NCBI RefSeq assembly: GCF_002264395.1
Contig: NZ_NFVA01000012.1
Span: forward strand, 1 to 64,000
Direction of reading: 5' to 3'
Length of the DNA: 64,000 nucleotides
From: Paenibacillus sp. VTT E-133291
GTDB taxonomy: Bacteria; Bacillota; Bacilli; Paenibacillales; Paenibacillaceae
In this document: positions 25,232-33,772 of the stretch, in pieces
Numbering within the stretch: the stretch's first letter is position 1
How the letters are laid out: each line of letters opens with the position of its first letter
Made by a program: the position numbers and the translations under genes
Notes under the pieces: model-generated
The model's input: the letters and a program-made list of their open reading frames with translations, nothing else
The model's database searches: none
What the model was told of the DNA's origin: nothing

Positions 25232-26661
25232 TTCAGCCAGTGGTATACTTTATGGGGGTTGGTCTGATCATGCTTAGCAGTAGAGCTGAAGCGTTTAGCC
25301 GGCACAAGCTGCTTTTCAGGCAGAACCCCTTTACTAATCACTACTGTTGTACCTTTAGGAATCAGCGCGAAGAGCTCCTCCACATCTCCTCTGCCCATTC
25401 GAATACATCCAAGGGATTCATCCTTACCCACACTGTCAGGCTCATTCGTGCCATGAATAGCATAATTACTGTCTGAAAGCTGAAGCCCTCTGCTACCGAA
25501 ATCCCCATCATCTCGGCCATTTGGATTGACTACTTTATCTGTAATCACGAAATTGCCCTCTGGTGTCTTATCTCCGCCAAGTCCTACCTCATAATTTCGT
25601 AGAATAATAGAACCGCTGACTACCGCCAATCGGTGATTTTGTTTATCTACAACGACCCTTAGCGGCTGATCAAAAAAAGGAACGTCACTCGCAACACTTC
25701 CACTCACACTTAATGCTGTCGGTATAATCCTCACACCATCGTTAGATGAGCTTGAAGGCTGCGCTATGTCTTCTGTTCCCGGTGCCATCTTGTTCTTAGC
25801 CACCGCTTTAAGAGGGCTGAATTCCCGCTTCATGACGGTTGTCGTCCCACCTATCCAGTTCTCAGGAAAAGATCCCGTCAAATCCGCTAATGTATCTGGA
25901 AGCTTCCCTTTAGCATCTTGATAAGCCCGGATTGCACTCCATAGTGTGGCAAGCTCCTCTTGTTCACCCTGCCATTCTGCTCCATCCTTGGCGAGTTGCC
26001 CTTGCTCTGGCGGCTCACATGCACATACCTTAGGATCGTAAGACTGATATACCATCCGGCCCTTTCCATTCTTTTGCAGTGTGAAATTTAGCGGAAGCTT
26101 TTCTTTCCAGAGTAGCCACTTTCCCTCTCGCTCCATCCCTAACGCAGCAGCTTCAAAAGGTTCTTTACGTATTAGCATTTTCGCCATTAACTTCCCTTGC
26201 GAAGCCTCAGTTGCATTTTCCTGCGCTGTATACATCACTTTTTTCGCCTCAATAACTGGCTCTTGGACGGAGTCTTTTGGATCTGACAGATCTTTGACTT
26301 CTGGAGCCGCCGTGTCTTGAAGGACTTCTTGCTCTTCTGTAACACCAATACCCGGAGCCACTGCTGAAGGTACCATTAACAGTATAAGAAGCATTAGCGC
26401 CAGTGATATGTATCTCAATCTTTGTTGGCCGCGCTCACGCTGGCGACTCGCTTGCAGCAATCCATCTTCGTATTCGCGCAGCATTTCAGCAGGTACCTTA
26501 CTATGCTCGAAAGCCTCATACACTTCACCAGCCTGATTGAAGCAATAATTAGCTTTTCCATGTTGACCGTTCTTATAGTATTCCTTCCCCAGCAAGTACC
26601 ATGCCATTTTGTTATCTGGGTGCATCTGTACATATGCTTTGAGGTGCTGTGAGTTCTTCAT
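25228..26661 (-). CDS. Membrane-anchored L,D-transpeptidase (YkuD domain)
   Basis: A peptidoglycan cross-linking enzyme of 477 aa in three parts. An N-terminal TPR-like cytoplasmic segment (residues 1-80, MAWYLLGKEYYKNGQHGKAN) is followed by a membrane helix (about 84-104). The extracellular part ends in a YkuD domain with LRVVVDKQNHRLAVV, KTPEGNFVITDK and the catalytic HGTNEPDSVGKDESLGCIRM (His and Cys of the HxG...SxGCxR motif). The TPR head inside the cell is unusual for this family and could bind a cytoplasmic partner. The ribosome binding site is GGAGG. Confidence 0.92.
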   Translation of the reverse strand: MKNSQHLKAYVQMHPDNKMAWYLLGKEYYKNGQHGKANYCFNQAGEVYEAFEHSKVPAEMLREYEDGLLQASRQRERGQQRLRYISLALMLLILLMVPSAVAPGIGVTEEQEVLQDTAAPEVKDLSDPKDSVQEPVIEAKKVMYTAQENATEASQGKLMAKMLIRKEPFEAAALGMEREGKWLLWKEKLPLNFTLQKNGKGRMVYQSYDPKVCACEPPEQGQLAKDGAEWQGEQEELATLWSAIRAYQDAKGKLPDTLADLTGSFPENWIGGTTTVMKREFSPLKAVAKNKMAPGTEDIAQPSSSSNDGVRIIPTALSVSGSVASDVPFFDQPLRVVVDKQNHRLAVVSGSIILRNYEVGLGGDKTPEGNFVITDKVVNPNGRDDGDFGSRGLQLSDSNYAIHGTNEPDSVGKDESLGCIRMGRGDVEELFALIPKGTTVVISKGVLPEKQLVPAKRFSSTAKHDQTNPHKVYHWLN

Positions 26662-26714
26662 CGGAACCTCCGAGAGTTTATAATTCCTACTTTATTAATA
26701 TCGGTCAGACACAG

Positions 26715-26762
26715 CAAAAAAGACATCCCTAGCCGAACAAAATGTTCGCAGAAGATGTCTTT
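26715..26762 (-). terminator. Terminator of the ferredoxin gene
   Basis: AGACATC (26721-26727) pairs with GATGTCT (26754-26760), with an inner GAACA/TGTTC stem. On the minus strand TTTTTT follows. Confidence 0.85.
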
Positions 26763-26795
26763 ATCTGGTGTCGCACGTTACTCTTTATCGAGTAA

Positions 26796-27086
<291 letters not shown>

Positions 27087-27187
27087 TTATTTTTCTCATA
27101 TTAATATAAAAAGAATACAATTTCAATTGATTTTCAATACGTTTGCATTTCTGACGCATTCTATAGTATCAATTTCGACACGTTTTT

Positions 27188-28519
27188 TCAATCTTTATCT
27201 GACTCAACAGACAACAGATTATCCTTTTGCAGTGAGGTGCCTCGTTCCTTATGATTACGGAGTCTTGCAGAATGGGTGTCACTTAACATCCCAGCGGTCA
27301 AAACTGCATTTTCACCAAATTTATTGCGAAGCATATCCATAGCCTTGGTCAGTGACTCTTTCTTAGGCTGCTGTTCGTAATCGAACAAATCCAGCTGAAT
27401 GGCAGAATCCTCTTTTGCGATTAATCCTTGCAAGGTCACACCAAGCAGTCGGACTGGTTTCTCGCCATTCCAATGTCGAACATAAAGATCACAGACAGAC
27501 TTGTAAATATCTTCTCCACTCTCTGAAGGTGCCTCAAGCTGACGCGAACGAGTAATGGTCTTCATATCCGGCGTCCGAATGGTAAGCTGCACACCTGAAG
27601 CCACAAGCCCTTGCTTTCGCAAGCGCCGCGCTACCTGATCACTTAGATTCAGCAAAATGGGGCGTACCTCAGCGAGGCCAATAACATCCCGAGGCAGTGT
27701 AGTGGTGTGTCCGATCGACTTACTTTGTTCTCGCTCAGGATTTACTATCCCATGATCGATGCCGTTCCCTGCACGCTTTAGCCATGAGCCCATAACTCCA
27801 AAGTTCTCAACCAGCATTTTCTCATCAGACGCCGCTAATTGACCAATGCTGTAAATTCCCAGCTTACGGAGCTTCTCTGCCGTTTTTCCACCGATACCGA
27901 ACATTTCATTACATGGCTTGTTCCATAAAATCTTAGGTACATCACGCAGCCGCAGCACCGAAATACCATTTGGCTTTTTTAAATCCGAAGCCATCTTCGC
28001 CAGAAGCTTATTTGGAGCAATACCAATGGAGCATGGCAAGCCCAATTCTTCCATTATACGGCGCTGAATAGTTTCCGCAATTTCCATAGGCGTACCGAAT
28101 TGTCGAGAGCCAGTTATATCTAAGTAACATTCATCTATCGACACTGCCTCCAATAATGGTGTATAGCTATAAGCAATCTGCATAAACGCATTAGAATATT
28201 TGCGGTATAAATGGAAGTCCGGCTTAATAACGATAAGCGATGGACAAATACGAAGCGCCTTCTGAACCTGCATACCCGTCGAGATCCCCAATCTGCGGGC
28301 GACATAGGAACAAGTAACAATAATCCCTTTCCGCAATTCAACGCTACCCGCAACCGCAGTAGCCTTACCTCTGAATTGGTCAGGATCCTCTGCCTCATGT
28401 ACCGAGCAATAAAAAGCATTCATATCCACATGCAGGATGACCCTGCCACTCGTTGGATAATACTGATCAACATTCTGCACAATATCTACCTTCTTATCCT
28501 CAGGGTCTCTATTGTCCAA
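27188..28519 (-). CDS. dinB: DNA polymerase IV (Y-family translesion polymerase)
   Basis: An error-prone polymerase that bypasses DNA lesions. Catalytic motifs: VILHVDMNAFYCSVHEAEDP and SIDECYLDITGSRQFG (the paired SIDE acidic residues). The helix-hairpin-helix region reads FGIGGKTAEKLRKLGIYSIGQL, followed by a little-finger domain. A C-terminal QLDLFD motif (about residue 397) matches the beta-clamp binding consensus. It starts at a TTG (28519) after GAGAGGT at good spacing. No LexA box was recognised in the short upstream region, which is shared with divergent cimA. Confidence 0.94.
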   Translation of the reverse strand: MDNRDPEDKKVDIVQNVDQYYPTSGRVILHVDMNAFYCSVHEAEDPDQFRGKATAVAGSVELRKGIIVTCSYVARRLGISTGMQVQKALRICPSLIVIKPDFHLYRKYSNAFMQIAYSYTPLLEAVSIDECYLDITGSRQFGTPMEIAETIQRRIMEELGLPCSIGIAPNKLLAKMASDLKKPNGISVLRLRDVPKILWNKPCNEMFGIGGKTAEKLRKLGIYSIGQLAASDEKMLVENFGVMGSWLKRAGNGIDHGIVNPEREQSKSIGHTTTLPRDVIGLAEVRPILLNLSDQVARRLRKQGLVASGVQLTIRTPDMKTITRSRQLEAPSESGEDIYKSVCDLYVRHWNGEKPVRLLGVTLQGLIAKEDSAIQLDLFDYEQQPKKESLTKAMDMLRNKFGENAVLTAGMLSDTHSARLRNHKERGTSLQKDNLLSVESDKD

Positions 28520-28575
28520 TTTAGAATACCTCTCCGCTGCGGTTAGGTCAACTTAAGAGGCTGTAAAGTTCTTTG

Positions 28576-28603
28576 TTACATTCCCGCGTAAAAATGCTAT
28601 AAT
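28576..28603 (+). promoter_or_regulatory. Promoter of cimA
   Basis: TTACAT (28576-28581), a 16-nt spacer and TATAAT (28598-28603) are followed by a leader of about 90 bases. No T-box specifier or antiterminator sequence was recognised in it. Confidence 0.65.
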
Positions 28604-28698
28604 ATATAAATTCATTTCCCTTGCCAATGCTTCCGATGTGAGTTTTGCACGAAGTGAATCCGGAAGACGAAGCTTACAAAACTTTTAGGAGGACACTC

Positions 28699-30318
28699 AT
28701 GTCTAAGTCCATCTCCATCTTCGATACTACATTACGCGACGGCACCCAAGGTGAAGGCATCAGTCTGTCGGCTGACGACAAGCTGAAGATTGCCAAGAAG
28801 CTCGATGATCTGGGTGTGCACTATATTGAAGGTGGCATCCCGGGAAGCAACAATAAAGACATTGAATTTTTCAAAAGAGTCAAGGAGCTTCATCTGAACG
28901 CCAAAATCACAGCGTTCGGCAGCACTCGGCGGAAGAATTCCTTGGCCGAAAACGATGACAATTTAAAACGTATGATTGATGCAGGGGTTCCTGCTGCTAC
29001 ACTCGTCGGAAAATCTTGGGATTTTCATGTACACACTGCATTACAGACTACGCTTGAGGAGAATCTCGCCATGATTGGCGACTCCATATCCTACTTGAAA
29101 CGCCAAGGCCTTGAAGTGATTTTTGATGCCGAGCATTTCTTCGACGGATACAAGAACAATCCTGAGTATGCAGCAGCCGTCCTGTCCAAAGCCCGGGAAG
29201 CCGGAGCAGATTGGCTTGTCATGTGCGACACCAATGGTGGAACATTGCCTTTTGAAATTCATGAGATTGTTACCGCTCTGGCTGGGCAGCTACCTGGAGC
29301 AAACCTCGGAATTCACACTCACAATGACTGTGAGCTGGCGGTAGCTAATACCCTTAGCGCCATCGGTGCTGGAGCACGGCAAGTTCAAGGTACCATTAAT
29401 GGTTACGGCGAACGATGCGGCAATGCCAACCTATGTTCCATCATCCCTACCCTTCAGCTTAAAATGGGATACCACTGTATTCCTGATGATTCTTTACCGC
29501 AGCTTACGAACACAGCACGTTATATTAGTGAAGTTGCCAATGTTAATCTGCCGGTAAATCAACCTTATGTCGGAAATGCAGCTTTCGCACACAAAGGTGG
29601 AATCCATGTCTCCGCTATCATGCGTGATTCACGGACCTATGAGCACATTGCTCCTGAGCTTGTCGGGAATAAACAACGTGTGCTGGTCTCTGAACTGGCT
29701 GGACAGAGCAATGTGCTCTCCAAGGCGCAAGATATGGGTTTGAATTTGGATCCAAGCAGCGAGCAAGCTCGCCGGGTGATCGAGAAGATCAAAACGATGG
29801 AGCATCAGGGGTATCAATTCGAAGGTGCCGATGCCTCGCTGGAGCTATTGCTTCGGGAAGCTACAGGCGAGATGAATGAAACCTTTACCTTTGAATCCTT
29901 CAAGATGTTAGTCGAAAAAACCGCAGAGCATCCAGTTGTATCTGAAGCCTTCGTTAAACTGAAGGTTGGCAATGAGAACCTTTATACCGCTGCTGAAGGT
30001 AACGGTCCGGTCAATGCACTCGACAACGCGCTGCGTAAAGCGCTGCAGACCTACTTCCCGCAACTGAAGGAAATGCATCTGTCCGACTATAAAGTCCGTG
30101 TTATAGACGAACAGGATCAGACTGCTGCCAAAGTACGGGTATTGATTGAATCCAAGAACTTCACAGACACTTGGAGTACGGTTGGCGTCTCCGGTAACGT
30201 CATTGAAGCCAGCTGGGAAGCGCTTGTGGACAGTATGCGTTACGCACTTCTCAATGAGCTCTCGTTGGAGAATGAGAAGACGACCAGCAACGAGCCAAGA
30301 GGCCTGGTCAATCATTAA
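28699..30318 (+). CDS. cimA: (R)-citramalate synthase
   Basis: Condenses pyruvate and acetyl-CoA to citramalate, opening the threonine-independent route to isoleucine. It is a member of the HMGL/isopropylmalate synthase family: SISIFDTTLRDGTQGEGISL, DAEHFFDGYKNN, the metal-binding GIHTHNDCELAVANTLSAIGAGARQVQGTINGYGERCGNANL region, then a C-terminal LeuA-type dimer/regulatory domain. The 539-aa length suits CimA rather than LeuA. The ATG at 28699 follows AGGAGG; an in-frame upstream ATG lacks a site. It is followed by its own terminator. Confidence 0.93.
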   Translation: MSKSISIFDTTLRDGTQGEGISLSADDKLKIAKKLDDLGVHYIEGGIPGSNNKDIEFFKRVKELHLNAKITAFGSTRRKNSLAENDDNLKRMIDAGVPAATLVGKSWDFHVHTALQTTLEENLAMIGDSISYLKRQGLEVIFDAEHFFDGYKNNPEYAAAVLSKAREAGADWLVMCDTNGGTLPFEIHEIVTALAGQLPGANLGIHTHNDCELAVANTLSAIGAGARQVQGTINGYGERCGNANLCSIIPTLQLKMGYHCIPDDSLPQLTNTARYISEVANVNLPVNQPYVGNAAFAHKGGIHVSAIMRDSRTYEHIAPELVGNKQRVLVSELAGQSNVLSKAQDMGLNLDPSSEQARRVIEKIKTMEHQGYQFEGADASLELLLREATGEMNETFTFESFKMLVEKTAEHPVVSEAFVKLKVGNENLYTAAEGNGPVNALDNALRKALQTYFPQLKEMHLSDYKVRVIDEQDQTAAKVRVLIESKNFTDTWSTVGVSGNVIEASWEALVDSMRYALLNELSLENEKTTSNEPRGLVNH

Positions 30319-30345
30319 TTAATCCCTTATAGACTTTTGTAAGAC

Positions 30346-30399
30346 AAAAAAGAAGCTTCCCAAAAGTAGTATTCTACGTATGGGGTGGCTTCTTTTTTT
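30346..30399 (+). terminator. Terminator of cimA
   Basis: AAAAAAGAAGC pairs with GCTTCTTTTTT across a bulged stem and the plus strand ends in a run of seven T's. The A-run on the other arm makes it potentially bidirectional. Confidence 0.85.
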
Positions 30400-30468
30400 A
30401 TCAAATAGGCTGTATAACGACGTCTGACTTAAAGCCATAGATTATGTACGGTGGGCGTTAAAGCGATC

Positions 30469-30647
30469 AGGGAAAAACTCCCTAAAAATAGCTGATTTTC
30501 GCTCTAAATGAACAGAAACAGGGAATTTCTCCCTAAAAGTCAGGGTGATTTCGTTATTTTCAACCAAAACAACTAAATTATAGGGATGTTTTCCCTAATT
30601 ATGAGTTGGATGACGAAGAATCTCTGTATTTTAGGGAGAATTTCCCT
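30469..30647. repeat. Cluster of four AGGGA-N5-TCCCT hairpins
   Basis: Four identical stems, each AGGGA + 5-nt loop + TCCCT, start at 30469, 30520, 30582 and 30633. The first pair and the last pair are each 51 bases apart. The reverse complement of the last pair resembles the first pair (flanks ATC before and TAAAA after), so the cluster looks like two inverted copies of a two-hairpin unit. It lies between convergent cimA and the thioredoxin-like gene. Confidence 0.75.
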
Positions 30648-30731
30648 GATTATTTTATTTTAGCCTCCATCAACCCTTGTACAACACAACCATTTTGTTA
30701 ACCTTTGCGATTTTGATAGCGTGAATCAATT

Positions 30732-31295
30732 TTACGATTCGGTAAGCTTGATAATTTTCTCCTCCAGCTCTTCCGGACTAAGAACGCCCAGAATGATCTC
30801 AGAGATCACTCCATTCTTGTCAATAAGTACGTTGGTAGGAAATACAGCTCCGTTATATTTGCTATACACCTCATCTTTCATATCAAACATCACCGGGAAC
30901 ACAAGACCGTATTTCTTGATAAAACGTTCTGCATTGGGTTTATAATCTTGACTACTCACATTAATACCGTAAATATCTAGAACATCCTTATACTTAGTAG
31001 CCATGGCGTTGAGCTCTGGAGCTTCCAGCTTGCAGGGATCACACCAAGATGCCCAGAAATTAACAATGACTGCTTTCTCTCTTGGCCCATCTACTACATA
31101 GGTAGTCCCATCCGTACCTTGGAGTGAAAATGAAGGCGCGAGCAGTCCAGCTTTAGGTCCTACTTTCATCGGCGACTCATCTTGTTGTCCAAAAACTGCT
31201 TCAGCCTTCGGCTCACGATTATGCCATACAGCAAAACCTGCAATACACACAACTAAGAGTAATACGGTTATATTTAATTTGTTGCTTGGTTTCAT
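30732..31295 (-). CDS. Membrane-anchored thioredoxin-like protein (ResA/TlpA family)
   Basis: A thiol-disulfide oxidoreductase of 187 aa. One N-terminal membrane anchor (residues about 7-24) is followed by an extracytoplasmic AhpC/TSA-thioredoxin domain: LAPSFSLQGTDGTTYVV, VNFWASWCDPCKLEAPEL (active-site WCDPC) and the cis-Pro region GAVFPTNVLIDKNG. ResA/StoA homologues reduce apocytochrome c or spore-coat proteins outside the membrane; which applies here is unclear, as no ccdA or resBC neighbours are present. The ribosome binding site is AAAGGAA. Confidence 0.9.
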   Translation of the reverse strand: MKPSNKLNITVLLLVVCIAGFAVWHNREPKAEAVFGQQDESPMKVGPKAGLLAPSFSLQGTDGTTYVVDGPREKAVIVNFWASWCDPCKLEAPELNAMATKYKDVLDIYGINVSSQDYKPNAERFIKKYGLVFPVMFDMKDEVYSKYNGAVFPTNVLIDKNGVISEIILGVLSPEELEEKIIKLTES

Positions 31296-31400
31296 AGCGC
31301 TCTGTTCCTTTGCAATTGGAATAGTTTTCTACTATTGTACCCTCATCAGGTTAAATTTCAAACCATCCAATTTTTATGGAAAAATATATGGATTATAATA

Positions 31401-31429
31401 AAAAAGAGAGTTTCGTCAGCGACGAAACC
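31401..31429. terminator. Hairpin with a minus-strand U-tail
   Basis: GTTTCGTC-AGC-GACGAAAC (31411-31429) is a perfect 8-bp hairpin. On the minus strand it is followed by TCTCTTTTTT, so it would end leftward transcripts coming through the JAMM gene from the exonuclease operon. On the plus strand it would be a 5'-leader hairpin of the JAMM gene. Confidence 0.55.
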
Positions 31430-31454
31430 CTAATGAAGAGAGAGGGGTGAACAA

Positions 31455-31931
31455 ATGGCAGCATTACAGGGAAATGTCCAGCCTATAAGACTGAAATATT
31501 CCGTACAGCAAGCACTGGGGAAGCACCTGCTGTCCAGTTATCCACATGAAGCATGTGGAGTCCTGCTGGGTGCTGCCGCAGCGGGTGGCATGCTCATCGA
31601 TACTTACGTACCTATGCGCAACGTAGCGCCAGACCCGCTGCACACATTTATTCCCCACCCTGAAGAGTGGATTCATGTGCTTTATAATGAGCCGACACTC
31701 ATCGGTTTATTTCATTCCCATCCTAATTCAGAACCTATCCCTTCGGTCGCTGATTATATAGGACTAGCAGCACTAGGATCTGAATTTAAGGTCTACCTTA
31801 TTGGTTCTCCGAGAACTGAAGATGATTGTTCTCCATTGCTGAATGGATTTTATATTGAGCGGTCGCTAAATGAACAAGGAATACCATTCCCTCAACTATC
31901 TCATACCCCGCTTCACGTTCTACTTAAATAA
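31455..31931 (+). CDS. M67-family JAMM metallopeptidase
   Basis: A 158-aa JAB1/MPN-type zinc peptidase. The zinc motif is complete: Glu in YPHEACGVLLG and HSHPNSEPIPSVAD, exactly HxH-x7-S-x2-D. Bacterial homologues (Mec+/ThiS- or MoaD-processing type) cut C-terminal extensions from ubiquitin-like sulfur carriers, but no such partner is adjacent. The ribosome binding site is GAGAGGGGTG. The 3' end overlaps the convergent exonuclease gene by 19 bases. Confidence 0.9.
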   Translation: MAALQGNVQPIRLKYSVQQALGKHLLSSYPHEACGVLLGAAAAGGMLIDTYVPMRNVAPDPLHTFIPHPEEWIHVLYNEPTLIGLFHSHPNSEPIPSVADYIGLAALGSEFKVYLIGSPRTEDDCSPLLNGFYIERSLNEQGIPFPQLSHTPLHVLLK

Positions 31932-32662
31932 GCATATAAATCACCTAAGGTATCTACTTGGCCCCGTTCCGAAATTTCCCGAAGGTAAGCTACCCACAGC
32001 TGGGCTGTCATTTTGGCATCTTCTAACGCATGGTGACGGCCTTGAATTGGAATTTCATGAACTAATAGCAGTTCATCGAGCGAATAGTTACTTCGCTGTG
32101 GCTCGAGCCAACGTGCAAGCATCATCGTGTCCAGCACCCTGTGTGTAAGCTGAACTTTAGAAGTTTTCCATAGCGCCGCATTAAGGAAAGCTTTATCGTG
32201 TGAGCTTGCATGTGCTACCAGCACATTTTGTCCCACAAAAGACATGAAATTATGAAGACCATCTATTAAGGAGGGGGCAGACCCCGTCATTTCTTCCGTT
32301 ATTCCTGTTAATCTTGTAATATCATCCGGAATTGCTGTCTGACAATTCACCAAGGTATAAAAGCATTCCTCTTCCTTAATTTCCTCTCCAACCACCTTAA
32401 TTGCACCAAACGACATGATTTCATCCCCATGCTGATAGGAGAATCCAGTTGTCTCTAAATCAAAGATAACCGTCTCCAGTTCACACAGCGGAGTACGTAG
32501 CACCTCAGGACGACGCTTCTCTCGCATAAGTGAGCGGATATAGGCCATTTGCTGCGCAGTTTGATGAGCCGTTTCTCCACCTTTCATTGAAGCAAATGCC
32601 GAAGGCATTCCGCCTTGTCTCAGATTATTCCAAAAGCCTCCGTTCTTGTTCGGCTCCCTCAT
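31913..32662 (-). CDS. DnaQ-type 3'-5' exonuclease
   Basis: A DEDDh exonuclease of about 249 aa. Exo I is TVIFDLETTGFSYQ, Exo II is VLVAHASSHDKAFLNAAL and Exo III is GRHHALEDAKMTAQL. A 60-residue N-terminal stretch has no recognised domain. The ATG at 32662 overlaps the DUF294 stop as ATGA and has AAAGGTGG upstream, giving tight coupling with the nucleotidyltransferase. A stand-alone epsilon-like exonuclease paired with DUF294 is a recurrent arrangement in bacteria, and the true substrate may be a small nucleotide or oligonucleotide. Confidence 0.9.
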   Translation of the reverse strand: MREPNKNGGFWNNLRQGGMPSAFASMKGGETAHQTAQQMAYIRSLMREKRRPEVLRTPLCELETVIFDLETTGFSYQHGDEIMSFGAIKVVGEEIKEEECFYTLVNCQTAIPDDITRLTGITEEMTGSAPSLIDGLHNFMSFVGQNVLVAHASSHDKAFLNAALWKTSKVQLTHRVLDTMMLARWLEPQRSNYSLDELLLVHEIPIQGRHHALEDAKMTAQLWVAYLREISERGQVDTLGDLYAYLSRT

Positions 32663-33741
32663 GTTCGCCACCTTTCCGCTGAACGGAGCTGACGCTGCAA
32701 CATCCGATGAAGGCGTCTAACCAGCAGCAGACTTTCACGCAGCTCAGACAACAGCTGCTTATTCTTCAGTTCACTCTCCGTAACATAATCACTACTGACT
32801 AACAATCCATCCTGCACACTAATAGGCGTGTTCACTCGCATCCGTATAGCCAACAAGAAAGCTTGCCGAATAGCATTCAAATGTTGATACTCATTTAGCC
32901 GGTCAAGCGCTTCAATTCGCGCTAAGGTCGAGCTAGCTTTAATGCCATGTAATAACGACAAGCGTCTGACAATGTTCACTAGCGGGATATAGACTCCATA
33001 CTTAATGTCGAATCCACCTGCATAATCCCCAAAGCGCTCTGTCAACACCTTCCCCAAAAGATTTAAAGTCGCTTTATGGCGGACTGTATTGCGAAGAACA
33101 GCCACAGACAACTCCTCATTGTCAATAAAACCCTCATAGAAAGCCGCTTGCCACAATGCTGATAACTCCCTATTTCCCGCAACATGGCGCATATCTGAAG
33201 AAATGATAAGATACCGAATAGGCTCCCATTCCAACTGGTTTCTCCATTCCTTCAGCTGCTCCTTCCATTCCGTTAACGTCCTCCTCCACATCCCTTGGGA
33301 GCACATTACCTTTCCTGCACATTTCTCATATCCTACTTCTTCAAGCAGATCGGATAACATCATTCCAAAAGATTCAAAGTATCTATTCTTCACCCCATCC
33401 GGTTCACCTTCAACGATCAAACCATTATCCTGATCGCTCCACAGAGTGGCTTCTTGCCTTCCACAACTACCAAACACAATAAAGGAGTAAGCACAGGGAG
33501 GCGGGCCATAGCCCGCCTCTTTCATCTGCGCCTCACATATTAGTACTGCAGTCTTTGCAATAAGATCATGCATTGTATTCACACGAAACATCCATTCCTC
33601 AATAGGAATTACATTCAACTGTTCCAGAAGAATACTTTGGCAGGCAATTCGCCTCTCTCTAAGTTCCTGTGGCGAACCGGCTAAAACGATGGTCCTAAAG
33701 CTTTCTTCATTATACCCATCTGTTAACTCCATCGAAGCCAC
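32659..33741 (-). CDS. DUF294 putative nucleotidyltransferase (GlnD-like)
   Basis: A 360-aa protein of the DUF294 nucleotidyltransferase family. The Pol-beta-type active site is FIVFGSCGRQEATLWSDQDNGL (GSxGRxE...DxD), and the C-terminal half is the helical DUF294_C-like domain. The CBS domains seen in many relatives are absent. A GTG at 33741 after GGGAGG at 8-base spacing is chosen; a longer TTG start would overlap amt and lacks a site. It sits between the ammonium transporter (31 bases upstream) and the exonuclease (ATGA overlap), suggesting a role in regulating transport or nitrogen signalling. Confidence 0.87.
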   Translation of the reverse strand: MASMELTDGYNEESFRTIVLAGSPQELRERRIACQSILLEQLNVIPIEEWMFRVNTMHDLIAKTAVLICEAQMKEAGYGPPPCAYSFIVFGSCGRQEATLWSDQDNGLIVEGEPDGVKNRYFESFGMMLSDLLEEVGYEKCAGKVMCSQGMWRRTLTEWKEQLKEWRNQLEWEPIRYLIISSDMRHVAGNRELSALWQAAFYEGFIDNEELSVAVLRNTVRHKATLNLLGKVLTERFGDYAGGFDIKYGVYIPLVNIVRRLSLLHGIKASSTLARIEALDRLNEYQHLNAIRQAFLLAIRMRVNTPISVQDGLLVSSDYVTESELKNKQLLSELRESLLLVRRLHRMLQRQLRSAERWRT

Positions 33742-33772
33742 ACGGTCCGCCTCCCTATTCTCAGGATTAATA

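Noticed and set aside
28604..28698. T-box leader of cimA
   Set aside because: The leader is about 90 bases, with no specifier loop or the conserved antiterminator TGG motif seen.
30469..30647. CRISPR array
   Set aside because: Repeats are only 15-base hairpins, spacers are unequal and inverted, and no cas genes are in the window.
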